Shown: in pieces, positions 11,241-20,080 of the stretch | Layout of the letters: each line of letters begins with the position of its first letter | Position numbering within the stretch: position 1 is the first letter of the stretch | Assembly (NCBI RefSeq): GCF_020165495.1 | Contig: NZ_JAIUIE010000002.1 | Span: forward strand, 186,001-250,000 | Source of the DNA: Mesorhizobium sp. BR1-1-16 | GTDB taxonomy: Bacteria; Pseudomonadota; Alphaproteobacteria; Rhizobiales; Kaistiaceae | Direction: 5' to 3' | DNA length: 64,000 nucleotides | Made by a program: the position numbers and the translations under genes | The notes under the pieces: generated by a model | What the model saw: only the letters and a program-made list of their open reading frames with translations | What the model was told of the DNA's origin: nothing | Databases searched by the model: none

Positions 11241-12331
11241 GTATTGGGCCGGTAGCCGGGGCGCATCAGCACTTTGATCGAATCGAGGGAAACCGCCATC
11301 TTCAGCGCCTCGTCCCAGTCCTCGAGCGCATAGGAATGCGTGACGATGCCCTGCGAGGTGACGAGCCCGCGCGACAGCAGGTCGATGGCAATCGGATAGC
11401 AGTAGGGACCAAGATGCGCGCCGCGGATGTCGAGTTCCTTGCGGTCGCCGATGATCGACCAGTCGGCAGTCGTCTCGGAGCCGAACACCGAGAACTCGAC
11501 GAACCGGCCGAGCTTGCGGATCACCTTCAAGCCTTGTGTGACGCCGCTCGGATGGCCAGTGTTTTCGATATAGACGTCGCAGCCGTAACCGCCTGTCAGC
11601 CCGCGGACGATCGCGTCGGCATCCTCGCGGCCTGGATTGATGACGAGATCGGCGCCATAGCGCCGCGCCAGCGCCAGGCGTTCGTCGACCATGTCGATGA
11701 CGATGAGTTTCTTCGGCGTCTTCAGCCGCGCGACCTGCGTCATGAGCAGGCCAAGCGGCCCGGCGCCCGCGATCACCACGACATCGTCGAGCTGGATATC
11801 GCCACGATTGACCGTGTGGATGGCACAGGAAAGCGGCTCGATGATCGCAGCATCCTCGAGCGGCATGTCGGCCGGAATCTTGTGCACGATCGATGTCGCC
11901 GGATAAAGCATGTATTCGGCGATGCCGCCATCGGCGACCTGCCGCTGGAAGCCGAAGATGTTGTGCACTTCGCACATCCAGTATTGTCCTGAACGGCAGA
12001 AACGGCAGCGATCGCATGGCACGATCTGCTCGGCGATCGCCATGTCGCCGATCTTGATGCCGTGATACTCGCCAGCGCCCTCGCCGAGCGCTTCGACCGT
12101 GCCGAAGAACTCATGGCCGGGGATGACCGGCGGCTTCACATAAGGGCTGTCACCGCCCCAGAACATCGGCGCGCCGGCCCAGCATTTGCAGTCGCCGGCG
12201 CAGATGCCGCAGGCGGCAATGCGCACGACGATCTCGCGCGGTCCCGGTTCCGGTTTGCCGACCCGCTCGACGCGATAGTCTCGGGGGCCGTGGCAAACCA
12301 CGGCGGTCATCGTTCTGTCCAGTCTCGTCAT
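11237..12331 (-). CDS. Zinc-dependent alcohol dehydrogenase, erythritol/L-threitol dehydrogenase-like
   Basis: A 364-aa medium-chain dehydrogenase. It carries the catalytic zinc site (G-I-C-A-G-D, P-G-H-E-F) and a full structural zinc cluster P-C-D-R-C-R-F-C-R-S-G-Q-Y-W-M-C. The stretch D-R-K-E-L-D-I-R-G-A-H-L-G-P-Y-C-Y-P and the N-terminus A-V-V-C-H-G-P-R-D-Y-R match mycobacterial EltD (erythritol/L-threitol dehydrogenase) as I remember it, so a tetritol is the best substrate guess. The ATG at 12331 has GGTGGAG upstream; a second ATG at 12310 lacks one. It heads the minus-strand run and is preceded by a long leader with a palindrome. Confidence 0.88.
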   Translation of the reverse strand: MTRLDRTMTAVVCHGPRDYRVERVGKPEPGPREIVVRIAACGICAGDCKCWAGAPMFWGGDSPYVKPPVIPGHEFFGTVEALGEGAGEYHGIKIGDMAIAEQIVPCDRCRFCRSGQYWMCEVHNIFGFQRQVADGGIAEYMLYPATSIVHKIPADMPLEDAAIIEPLSCAIHTVNRGDIQLDDVVVIAGAGPLGLLMTQVARLKTPKKLIVIDMVDERLALARRYGADLVINPGREDADAIVRGLTGGYGCDVYIENTGHPSGVTQGLKVIRKLGRFVEFSVFGSETTADWSIIGDRKELDIRGAHLGPYCYPIAIDLLSRGLVTSQGIVTHSYALEDWDEALKMAVSLDSIKVLMRPGYRPNT

Positions 12332-12567
12332 GGCTCCACCCCTTCCCGGACCGCTCTCCCTGCGGCAAACCGGGATATCACCAGACTCTAGGAAAGGCCT
12401 CCAGCGGAAGCCACGATCAATCTTCCCTCGACCTGTACTTTCTTGCGCCGACCGGTACCGATTTGGCCCTTTTTGAAGCGAAAGCCGCCAATACGACCGC
12501 CGGTGGCGAAGGCAGACGTCCCGTCGACACGGACGATGTGCGCATCGATCGAATGAAAGCCCTTGAA

Positions 12568-12592
12568 GTGGGAAATTTTCCCACATACTATA
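12568..12592 (-). promoter_or_regulatory. Candidate promoter with overlapping palindromic operator
   Basis: Bases 12568-12584 are a perfect 8-1-8 palindrome (GTGGGAAA-T-TTTCCCAC). On the minus strand a -10-like TATAGT lies at 12592-12587, so a transcript start would fall inside the palindrome, the classic place for a repressor. The first gene on that strand (the zinc dehydrogenase) begins about 240 bp downstream. I see no convincing -35 element. The remaining 12332-12655 stretch has no gene I can support. Confidence 0.45.
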
Positions 12593-12655
12593 GGGGTGTC
12601 GATTGAATGTGGTGCCACGCTCTCAGGCCGATCACCGCGAGCGCAGGAGATGGTT

Positions 12656-12961
12656 GTGCTGGCAGCAGGGAAGTTTGCGGTGTCGATGATCCCGGCCCGT
12701 TCCTGGAGCGAGCCGAAAGCGATCGATGCAGGTCCAGCGCTCTTGCCGCTCTTTTGCGCGGCGGATGCCGGGCAGGCTCAGCGCATTGTGGCCCGCCGCT
12801 TCCAGCCTCGCCTCGCCGCCGGGTTCGATGAAACGGCTGGCGACGGACTGCGGGACTTCGATCGCATCGCTTCCCCTTTCTCCAGCCCCGCATTTGCCAT
12901 TGCGCTTGTTCTGTCGGCGGCGATGTCCCTCCTCATCCTTTCGGTGCTTCTGCTGCGCTAA
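12656..12961 (+). CDS. Hypothetical protein with C-terminal membrane helix
   Basis: A possible 101-aa protein read from a GTG that has AGGAG six bases upstream (an in-frame ATG at 12650 abuts that Shine-Dalgarno, and another is at 12563). The last 25 residues are strongly hydrophobic (A-I-A-L-V-L-S-A-A-M-S-L-L-I-L-S-V-L-L-L-R), suggesting a tail-anchored membrane protein. The rest resembles nothing I know. No strong gene competes on the other strand. Reality of this gene is uncertain. Confidence 0.35.
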   Translation: MLAAGKFAVSMIPARSWSEPKAIDAGPALLPLFCAADAGQAQRIVARRFQPRLAAGFDETAGDGLRDFDRIASPFSSPAFAIALVLSAAMSLLILSVLLLR

Positions 12962-13137
12962 AGCGGTAGCCCTGCGGCGTCTGCCGTGTCGGGAAAGGGC
13001 AAACCCAATTCTTCCGCGACTGCTAGACCTCCTCGAATGCAGCGCCTTTGGCTCGGCCGCCTTTGACTCTCGTCAAGGCGGGGGCCGGCCGGGCGGCGCA
13101 ACACTGCAGACTGCGTCTCGAGATTCGGGGGAATGTC

Positions 13138-15690
13138 ATGAGCGCTTTGAAACTGCGGATGATGGCGGGCGCCTTGGCCCTGCTGGCCTTCGAGCCGATA
13201 TCCCTGGCGTGGGGGCAGCAGGCGACCCTGCCGGCTGGGCGGCCTGAGGCCCTGCAGACGACCGGCACGCCGGGCGCCCCGAATGCGACCACGACGGTGG
13301 ATGGCCGCGTGCTGCCCAATCCGCCGGCGCCATTTGCCGGGCGCATCGATCTCAATGCCCTGCAGTCGGCCGCCGCCTGGGCGCCGCGCATCGTGCCGCC
13401 GAAGGGTGCGCCCAACATCCTCCTGATCATGACGGATGATGTCGGCTTTGCCGCGCCGTCGACCTTTGGCGGCGTGATCCCGACGCCGTCGCTCGATCGC
13501 ATCGCCAATGCCGGCCTGCGCTACACCAATTTCCACTCGACCGCGCTCTGCTCGCCGACAAGAGCCGCGCTGATCACCGGCAAGAACCATCATTCGGTCG
13601 GCTTCGGCGTCGTTGCCGAGCAGTCGACCGGCTTTCCGGGCTACAACGCGACGATCGGGCCTGAGAACGCCACGATCGGGCGCATCCTCATCGAGAACGG
13701 CTACCGCACCGCCTGGATTGGCAAGAACCACAATACGCCGGATTATGCCCAGACACAGGCCGGCCCCTTCGACCAGTGGCCGAACGGCATGGGTTTCGAG
13801 CATTATTACGGCTTCAATGGCGGCGACACGAGCCAGTGGCAGCCGAACCTCTTCCTGAACACGACGCAGATCTATCCCTTCCAGGGCAATCCGAAGTGGA
13901 ACCTGATCACGGCGATGGCTGACGATGCCATCGACTGGATGGATCAGCTGAATTCCATCGATCCCAGCCTGCCGTTCTTCCTCTATTACGTCCCCGGCGG
14001 CACGCATGCGCCGCATCATCCGACGCCCGAATGGATCGACAAGATCCACGCCATGCATCTCTTCGACGGTGGCTGGAACAAGCTGCGCGACACGATCTTC
14101 GCCAATCAGAAGAAGCTCGGCGTCATCCCGCAGTCGGCGCAGCTGACGGCCTGGCCGGACGGCCTGCTGAAGTCCTGGGACCAGCTGAACGACGCTGACC
14201 GGAAGCTCTTCATCCGCCAGGCCGAGGTCTACGCCGCCTATCTCGCTTATACCGATCATGAGATCGGTCGCGTGATCCAGGCGGTCCAGGATATGGGCAA
14301 GCTCGACAACACGCTGATCATCTATATCAGCGGCGATAACGGCGCCTCGGCCGAGGGAACGCTCAACGGCACGCCGAATGAGGGGCTTTCGTTCAACGGC
14401 GTCGATCTGCCGGTCGATGTCCAGATGAAGTGGTACGATGCCTGGGGCAGCGACCAGACCTATCCGCATATGGCAGTTCCGTGGGCCTGGGCCTTCGATA
14501 CGCCGTTCAAATGGACCAAGCAGATCGCGTCCTATTTTGGCGGCACCCGCCAGGGCATGGCGATCTCGTGGCCGGCCGTGATCACCGACAAGGGCGGCAT
14601 CCGCAACCAGTTCAGCCATGTGATCGACATCGTCCCGACGTTGCTCGAGGCGACCGGCATTCCGGCGCCAGCCGTCGTCGACGGCGTGGCGCAAAAGCCG
14701 ATCGAAGGCACCAGCCTCGCCTATACCTTCGACAAGGCCAGTGCCGGCGTCCCGACCCGTCATCACACGCAGTATTTCGAGATGTTCGGCATGCGCGCGC
14801 TCTGGCACGACGGCTGGATGCTGTCGACGCCGCCGCTCAACATGCCCTGGGACCTTTCGGGCCCTGGCATTCCTGACCCGGCCGGCGCCTTCAAATGGGA
14901 ACTCTACGACACCAGCAAGGACTGGACGCAGGCGAACGATGTCGCCGCAGCCAACCCGGCCAAGCTGCGCGAGATGCAGGACAGGCTCTGGACCGAGCTT
15001 GCCTCGCATCAGGTGCTGCCGCTTGATTCGTCGCTCGCAACCCGCGTCGTCAGCCCGCGGCCAAGCGTGACGGCAGGCCGGTCCGAATTCGATTATTCGG
15101 GCCGTCGCTTGACCGGCATTCCCCGCTCGGCGGCTCCGAACCCTCTCAATACGTCCTATACAATCAAGGCCGACATTACCGTTCCGGAGGGCGGTGCCGA
15201 AGGCATGATCAACACGCTCGGCGGCCGCTTCGGCGGCTATGGCCTCTATCTGCTCAAGGGCAAGCCGGTCTTCGTCTGGAACCTGCTCGGTCTCAAGGAG
15301 GTGCGCTGGGAGGGGCCGGCTACCCTCACTGCGGGCAAGCACAGCCTCGAATTCGACTTCGCCTATGACGGGCTCGGCTTCGTCACGCTCGCCTTCAACG
15401 ACACCTCGGGCATCGGTCATGGCGGCACGGGAACCTTCAAGGTCGATGGTGCCGTCGTTGCCGAGCAGAAGATGGATCGCACGGTGCCGCTGCTGCTGCC
15501 CCTCGACGAGAGCTTCGACATCGGCGCCGACACGTTGACAGGCGTTACTGCCGATTATCAGGTGCCGTTCGATTTCACAGGCACGATCGACAGTCTCAGG
15601 ATCACGCTCGACCCGCCGAAGCTCACGCCCGAGCAGGAAGCGGGGCTGAAGGCGAAGCTCGACGCCAGTCTCATGAAGGCCAACGACTGA
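13138..15690 (+). CDS. Arylsulfatase family protein, exported
   Basis: An 850-aa sulfatase with a cleavable N-terminal signal (M-S-A-L-K-L-R followed by a hydrophobic core ending near A-W-G-Q). The sulfatase domain begins around residue 90 with P-N-I-L-L-I-M-T-D-D (metal ligands Asp100/Asp101), and the formylglycine motif C-S-P-T-R places the modifiable Cys at 138; a later S-G-D-N-G-A carries further metal ligands. The last 170 residues form a beta-rich extension common in large arylsulfatases. It would release sulfate from sulfate esters in the periplasm. A GGGGGAA Shine-Dalgarno supports the start. An anaerobic or aerobic formylglycine-generating enzyme is not in this window. Confidence 0.93.
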   Translation: MSALKLRMMAGALALLAFEPISLAWGQQATLPAGRPEALQTTGTPGAPNATTTVDGRVLPNPPAPFAGRIDLNALQSAAAWAPRIVPPKGAPNILLIMTDDVGFAAPSTFGGVIPTPSLDRIANAGLRYTNFHSTALCSPTRAALITGKNHHSVGFGVVAEQSTGFPGYNATIGPENATIGRILIENGYRTAWIGKNHNTPDYAQTQAGPFDQWPNGMGFEHYYGFNGGDTSQWQPNLFLNTTQIYPFQGNPKWNLITAMADDAIDWMDQLNSIDPSLPFFLYYVPGGTHAPHHPTPEWIDKIHAMHLFDGGWNKLRDTIFANQKKLGVIPQSAQLTAWPDGLLKSWDQLNDADRKLFIRQAEVYAAYLAYTDHEIGRVIQAVQDMGKLDNTLIIYISGDNGASAEGTLNGTPNEGLSFNGVDLPVDVQMKWYDAWGSDQTYPHMAVPWAWAFDTPFKWTKQIASYFGGTRQGMAISWPAVITDKGGIRNQFSHVIDIVPTLLEATGIPAPAVVDGVAQKPIEGTSLAYTFDKASAGVPTRHHTQYFEMFGMRALWHDGWMLSTPPLNMPWDLSGPGIPDPAGAFKWELYDTSKDWTQANDVAAANPAKLREMQDRLWTELASHQVLPLDSSLATRVVSPRPSVTAGRSEFDYSGRRLTGIPRSAAPNPLNTSYTIKADITVPEGGAEGMINTLGGRFGGYGLYLLKGKPVFVWNLLGLKEVRWEGPATLTAGKHSLEFDFAYDGLGFVTLAFNDTSGIGHGGTGTFKVDGAVVAEQKMDRTVPLLLPLDESFDIGADTLTGVTADYQVPFDFTGTIDSLRITLDPPKLTPEQEAGLKAKLDASLMKAND

Positions 15691-15695
15691 TGGCA

Positions 15696-15723
15696 GGACC
15701 CCGGCCGAGTGCGGCCGGGGTCC
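15696..15723 (+). terminator. GC-rich hairpin after the sulfatase gene
   Basis: A perfect 11-bp stem (GGACCCCGGCC / GGCCGGGGTCC) with a 6-base loop starts 5 bp beyond the sulfatase stop. Only CTTCC follows, so it is a terminator with a poor T tract. Confidence 0.65.
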
Positions 15724-15939
15724 CTTCCAGGATCAAACCACCCGGCGTCCGCTGACAGGGTTCGGCGGCGCCCGAAAACGTGCCATACTGTTTTTTATCA
15801 GGTCCACGCCACCAGCGGCAACGCTTTGGCTTGGGCCGCGTTGAACGACACGAACGGCTTCAAGCCGACGATACCAATCGAGAGCCCGGCAGCAGCGCCG
15901 CACCCATCGATGCGCGTTCTGCTGCATAAGGGTATCAGC

Positions 15940-16188
15940 ATGTTTTCGCTTTTTCAGAATCTCGCCAGCCTTGCCTTCGAATCGCAACAGGTCATCTTCC
16001 TGCGCACCATGAAGATGGCGGCCGGCGGACCAGGCGCCGAGGCGGAGGCGCGGCTGATGGTGGCTGAAAAGCTGGCCGCGGCCGAGGACGCCACGATGGC
16101 CCTGATGTCGGGCAAGGCGGTCGATCACGTTGTCGCATCCTATCGCCGCCGCGTCCGCGCCAATTCCCGCCGCCTGATGAAGGGCTGA
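15940..16188 (+). CDS. Small conserved-type hypothetical protein
   Basis: An 82-aa protein, mostly helical, opening with M-F-S-L-F-Q-N-L-A-S-L-A-F-E-S-Q-Q-V and ending in the basic R-R-R-V-R-A-N-S-R-R-L-M-K-G. AAGGG lies 8 nt before the ATG; an in-frame ATG at 15910 is a poorer choice. The amphipathic alanine-rich middle resembles phasin-like small proteins of alphaproteobacteria, but that is only a resemblance. It stands between a sulfatase and a MurJ paralogue, with hairpins on both sides, so it is likely a single-gene transcript. Confidence 0.6.
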   Translation: MFSLFQNLASLAFESQQVIFLRTMKMAAGGPGAEAEARLMVAEKLAAAEDATMALMSGKAVDHVVASYRRRVRANSRRLMKG

Positions 16189-16198
16189 ATCCGGTCAT

Positions 16199-16227
16199 CG
16201 GCGAGCGGGGCTTTATGACGCTCGCCG
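16199..16227 (+). terminator. Hairpin after the 82-aa gene
   Basis: A 9-bp perfect stem (CGGCGAGCG / CGCTCGCCG) with an 11-base loop begins 10 bp after the stop codon; a TTTT follows 10 bp later. Probable terminator. Confidence 0.5.
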
Positions 16228-16291
16228 CCCGCGGCTGTTTTCACCTAATGTCCCGGCAGATGGCGCCGAATCGCGCGCCGGGAACATTCGA

Positions 16292-17935
16292 GTGGCCAAG
16301 ATCCAGCCCGAACAATCCGCGCCCAGCCGGGCTCGCACCATCGGCATCGCCTCGGCGATCTGGGCGAGTTCGATCTTCCTGTCGCGCATCATCGGCCTCG
16401 TGCGCGAGCAGATCGTCGGGCGCACGCTCGGCGCCAGCCGCCAGGCCGATCTCTATTTCGCTTCTTTCACGCTGCCGGATTTCCTGAATTACCTGCTCGC
16501 GGCCGGGGCGCTTTCGATCGTCTTCATCCCGATCTTCCTCGCCCATGTGCAGCGCGGCGAGGAGGAGGGCGGCTGGAAGGCGTTCAGCGTCATCGCGAAT
16601 TTCATGCTTCTCGCGGGCACGGTCGGTATCGTGCTGCTGATGGTGTTCGCGCGCCCGCTGGCCGGCGTCGTCGCCCCGGGGTTCAACGATCCGGCCGAGG
16701 TCGATACGCTGGTTCGCCTGATGCGGATCATCCTGCCGGCGCAGTTCTTCCATGTCATTGGCGGGCTGCTGTCGGCGACGCTGCAGGCGCAGGATCGCCA
16801 TGTCCTGCCCGCCATGGCGCCGCTCGTCTATTCGGTGGGGATCATCGCCGGCGGTCTCGTCGGCGCTTATCTCGGCTGGGGTGCCGACGGCTTTGCATGG
16901 GGCGTTCTGGCCGGCTCGATCATCGGACCGTTCGGCTTGCCGCTCTATGGCTGCCTCAAGGGCCATATGCGCTGGTATCCGATGCTGTCCTTCCGCAATC
17001 CGGATCTGCGCCGTTATCTCATCCTGTCGCTGCCGATCATGATCGGCTTTTCGATCGTGCTGGTCGACCAGTGGATCATCAAGAACCAGGCCTCCTATCT
17101 GGCGGCGGGTGAGCTTTCCTATCTGCAATATGCGCGCACGCTGATGAATGTGCCGATCGGCGTCTTCGGCATGGCCGTCGGCGTCGCGGCCTATCCCTCG
17201 CTGAGCCGCATGGTCGCCGCCGGCAGTATTCCCGAGGCTTATGGCGTTCTCGTCCATGCCGTCCGGCTGATGCTGGTCGCGACCTTCGCGGCCGAGGTGT
17301 GCATGACACTTGCCGGCGTCGAGGCCGTCTATCTCGTCTGGGGCGCCTTCGCGAGCCGCTTCAGCGCGGCAGATGCGGTCGCGACCGGCACGGTGCTGGC
17401 TTATATGAGCCTCGGCCTCTGCGGCTGGGCGGCCCAGACGCTAATCAGCCGCGGCTTCTACGCTCTCGGGAGCACCTGGGTGCCGACCATTGTCGGCACG
17501 GCGGTCACCGTCCTCCTGATCCCGCTCTATGTCGTGCTGCGCCAGCAGGGGGGTGCGATCGGCCTCGCCATCGCCAGCTCGGTCGCCATCATCGTCTATG
17601 TGCTCGTGCTCGGCTGGCTGCAGCGGCGGCGCTTCGAGCGCGAGGCGCGTGAGCGCGGGCTCACGCTTAGCACGGCTCCCGGCATGATCGACGGTGCATG
17701 GCGCTCGGGGTTGGCCGCGGCGATCGCCATCGCCATCGGCCTGCTGCTCCGCCATTTTCTGCTGCAATGGCTGCCGGGCCTGCATGTCGGCGTCGCCATA
17801 CTGCGGGCGGTCGTCCTCTGCGGTGTCGGCGTCGGTATCTATGCCGTCCTCGCGCGCCGGCTCGGCATGCATGAATTCGGCGAGCTGACGGCGACGGTGA
17901 TGGCCCGGCTGCGGCGGCGTCGCAGGTCGGCCTGA
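16292..17935 (+). CDS. MurJ/MviN-family lipid flippase paralogue
   Basis: A 547-aa integral membrane protein with about fourteen hydrophobic segments. The N-terminus has the MurJ signature (F-L-S-R-I-I-G-L-V-R-E-Q-I-V, then R-Q-A-D-L-Y-F-A-S-F-T-L-P-D-F-L-N), and the family R-x-L-x-P-x-F segment is represented by I-L-P-A-Q-F-F-H. The start is a GTG at 16292. Classical MurJ flips lipid II for peptidoglycan synthesis and usually neighbours glnD or mutS; here it sits alone, so a second copy acting on another undecaprenyl-linked sugar is quite possible. Function by family, not by context. Confidence 0.85.
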   Translation: MAKIQPEQSAPSRARTIGIASAIWASSIFLSRIIGLVREQIVGRTLGASRQADLYFASFTLPDFLNYLLAAGALSIVFIPIFLAHVQRGEEEGGWKAFSVIANFMLLAGTVGIVLLMVFARPLAGVVAPGFNDPAEVDTLVRLMRIILPAQFFHVIGGLLSATLQAQDRHVLPAMAPLVYSVGIIAGGLVGAYLGWGADGFAWGVLAGSIIGPFGLPLYGCLKGHMRWYPMLSFRNPDLRRYLILSLPIMIGFSIVLVDQWIIKNQASYLAAGELSYLQYARTLMNVPIGVFGMAVGVAAYPSLSRMVAAGSIPEAYGVLVHAVRLMLVATFAAEVCMTLAGVEAVYLVWGAFASRFSAADAVATGTVLAYMSLGLCGWAAQTLISRGFYALGSTWVPTIVGTAVTVLLIPLYVVLRQQGGAIGLAIASSVAIIVYVLVLGWLQRRRFEREARERGLTLSTAPGMIDGAWRSGLAAAIAIAIGLLLRHFLLQWLPGLHVGVAILRAVVLCGVGVGIYAVLARRLGMHEFGELTATVMARLRRRRRSA

Positions 17936-17944
17936 CGTAGCGGG

Positions 17945-18403
17945 CTAGACCGCGTATCCCCGCGCGCGCCGTTCTTGTTTCGCACGGTCCAGCACAACAC
18001 TGGTGCGGCGCGCCATATCCTCGCAGCGCAGATGCAGCCGCTCGAGCTCCTCATCCGTGAGCTTCTCGATCCCCATGAACTCATCCTCGGCATTGGAGGA
18101 GCGGATCAGCTCGTCGAGTTTGGTCTGCACGGCAGCGCCGTCGCGGTTCTGCGTATTCTGGATCAGGAAAACCATCAGGAAGGTGATGATGGTGGTGCTG
18201 GTGTTGATGACGAGCTGCCACGTCTCGGAGAAACCGAAGACCGGTCCGGAGACCGCCCAGATCACGACGCCCGCGACGCAGAGGAGGAAGGCGAAAGGAC
18301 TGCCAGTCGCCCGGGCGGTCCGGTTGGCGAACGTCGCGAAGAGCTTGTCGAGCTTCATGGTTTGGGGCACCGGGTCGGCGGTGGAAAGCCCTGGTGCCGT
18401 CAT
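17945..18403 (-). CDS. Low-affinity iron permease family protein
   Basis: A 152-aa protein with two hydrophobic segments (A-F-L-L-C-V-A-G-V-V-I-W-A-V-S-G and L-V-I-N-T-S-T-T-I-I-T-F-L-M-V-F-L) followed by the family hallmark I-Q-N-T-Q-N-R-D and a helical tail. This is the PF04120 family, named after yeast Fet4 although transport by the short bacterial members is unproven. The start at 18403 has GGGGAG upstream at a rather long distance; an internal Met at 18358 is an alternative and lines up better with family N-termini. The gene converges on the MurJ paralogue with a 9-bp gap. Confidence 0.85.
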   Translation of the reverse strand: MTAPGLSTADPVPQTMKLDKLFATFANRTARATGSPFAFLLCVAGVVIWAVSGPVFGFSETWQLVINTSTTIITFLMVFLIQNTQNRDGAAVQTKLDELIRSSNAEDEFMGIEKLTDEELERLHLRCEDMARRTSVVLDRAKQERRARGYAV

Positions 18404-18478
18404 GGCGGCAGGCGCTCCCCAGCGTCACCTTGACAACGGCCTGGCCGGGAGCCCGGTTCCCCCGACGGACAGCCGACC

Positions 18479-19336
18479 CTAGAGGATTGGCTTCCCGCCT
18501 GTGACAGCGATGGTCGCGCCCGAAACATAGCTCGAGAGCGGGTCGGCCAGCATCACATAAGCTGTTGCGAGCTCGGCCGGCTGGCCCGGCCGCTGCATGG
18601 GAACCTGCTTGCCGAAATTGGTGACCTTGTCCTCAGGCATGGTCGAGGGAATGAGCGGCGTCCAGATCGGGCCCGGCGCGACGCTGTTGGCGCGAATCCC
18701 CTTCTCGGCGAGGAGCTGCGCCAGTCCGGCCGTGAAGTTCTGGATCGCCCCCTTGGTCGTGGCATAGGCGAGGAGGTGCGGGCTCGGACTGTCCGAATTG
18801 ATCGACGCCGTGTTGATGATCGACGACCCGGGCTTCATGTGGGGGACGGCTGCCTTGGTCAGGTAGAACATCGCATGGATGTTCACCCGGAAGGTCAGGT
18901 CCCATTCCTCGTCGCTGATATCCTCGATCGCACTGAAGCTCGCCTGATGCGCGGCATTGTTGACGAGGATGTCGATGCCGCCGAGTTGCTCCACGGCCTT
19001 GGCGATGATGGCCCGGCAATGCGCCGGATCCTGGATGTCTCCTGCCACCAGCACGGCCTTGCGGCCTTCCGCTTCGATCAGCTTGCGGGTCGCCTCGGCA
19101 TCGGCGTCCTCGTTGAGATAGGCGATGAGCACGTCGGCGCCCTCGCGGGCATAGGCGATCGCAACCGCACGGCCGATGCCGCTGTCGCCGCCGGTGATGA
19201 CGGCCTTCATGCCCTTGAGGCGGCCGGAGCCCTTATAGCTCGTTTCGCCATGATCAGGCACGGGATCCATGCTCGCGGTCGCGCCCGGCATCGGCTGTGG
19301 CTGCTTCGGGAAAGGCGGTCTCGGATAGGCGTTCAT
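18479..19336 (-). CDS. SDR family oxidoreductase, general-stress type
   Basis: A 285-aa SDR with the long N-terminal extension (P-F-P-K-Q-P-Q-P-M-P-G, then D-H-G-E-T-S-Y-K-G-S-G-R-L-K-G) characteristic of the YhxD/YdaD/GsiB-associated stress dehydrogenases. The cofactor motif T-G-G-D-S-G-I-G and catalytic Y-A-T-T-K are intact. GAGGAG lies upstream of the ATG at 19336; an in-frame Met at 19375 is less likely. It diverges from the YciF-like ferritin gene, another stress marker, so a shared stress-response promoter region (19337-19569) is plausible. Substrate unknown. Confidence 0.9.
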   Translation of the reverse strand: MNAYPRPPFPKQPQPMPGATASMDPVPDHGETSYKGSGRLKGMKAVITGGDSGIGRAVAIAYAREGADVLIAYLNEDADAEATRKLIEAEGRKAVLVAGDIQDPAHCRAIIAKAVEQLGGIDILVNNAAHQASFSAIEDISDEEWDLTFRVNIHAMFYLTKAAVPHMKPGSSIINTASINSDSPSPHLLAYATTKGAIQNFTAGLAQLLAEKGIRANSVAPGPIWTPLIPSTMPEDKVTNFGKQVPMQRPGQPAELATAYVMLADPLSSYVSGATIAVTGGKPIL

Positions 19337-19569
19337 GGTTCTCGTCTCCTCGTCTGATCGATGATGGATCGGCATGAAGCGGGCGTCGCGCAGCTGCCGT
19401 TATCCGTCCAATCCGACCGGCCGCCGAATGTTCCGAAACCCGTCGATGCGCTCATCATGACGATGCGATGGAACGTCTGGCGGCTTCGGCGACTTGTAGA
19501 CTCGACGGCCGTCGACCGCATCTTGCGAAGACTGTGCCGGCATCATCCCATACTGACGGAGAGTCACCC

Positions 19570-20067
19570 ATGGCCAAGCAGCCCAAGGACTTGAACGACC
19601 TTTTCCTTGAAACGCTCAAGGATATCTATTTCGCCGAGAAGCAGATCCTCCGCGCCCTGCCGAAGATGGCCAAGGCCGCGCAGTCGACCGAGCTGACCGC
19701 CGCTTTCGAGAAGCACCGCGACGAGACCGAGACCCATGTCGAGCGCCTCGAGCAGGTTTTCGAGCTGGTTGGCAAGCCGGCGCGTGGCAAGACCTGCGAG
19801 GCCATCCTCGGCATCGTCGAGGAAGGCAAGGAGATCATGGAGGATTTCGCCGGCACGGCGGCGCTTGATCCCGGCCTCGTCGCCGCCGCGCAGGCCGTCG
19901 AGCATTACGAGATGGCCCGCTATGGCACGTTGCGCGCCTGGGCCCAGCAGCTCGGCATGAAGGATGCGGTTGCGCTCCTGGATGCGACGCTGGGCGAGGA
20001 AAAGGCGACCGATGCCGCCCTTTCGAAGCTCGGCACGGCCGCGCTCAACCAGAAGGCCGCTGCCTGA
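19570..20067 (+). CDS. YciE/YciF ferritin-like family protein (DUF892)
   Basis: A 165-aa all-helical protein. It has the DUF892 pattern: D-L-F-L-E-T-L-K-D-I-Y-F-A-E-K-Q-I-L-R-A-L-P-K-M at the N-terminus, E-x-H-x-x-E-T-x-x-H-V-E-R-L in helix two, and the later A-A-A-Q-A-V-E-H-Y-E-M-A-R-Y-G metal-ligand helix, giving the Glu/His set of a ferritin-like di-iron site. E. coli YciF is induced by osmotic stress; the role here is probably stress-related iron or peroxide handling. GGAG precedes the ATG. Confidence 0.92.
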   Translation: MAKQPKDLNDLFLETLKDIYFAEKQILRALPKMAKAAQSTELTAAFEKHRDETETHVERLEQVFELVGKPARGKTCEAILGIVEEGKEIMEDFAGTAALDPGLVAAAQAVEHYEMARYGTLRAWAQQLGMKDAVALLDATLGEEKATDAALSKLGTAALNQKAAA

Positions 20068-20080
20068 TCGAGCTAGGCGC

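Noticed and set aside
12958-15420. 820-codon minus-strand open frame opposite the sulfatase
   Set aside because: It mirrors the codon structure of the sulfatase, is Arg/Glu/Gly-rich without any domain, and the plus strand has a complete sulfatase with signal peptide and active site.
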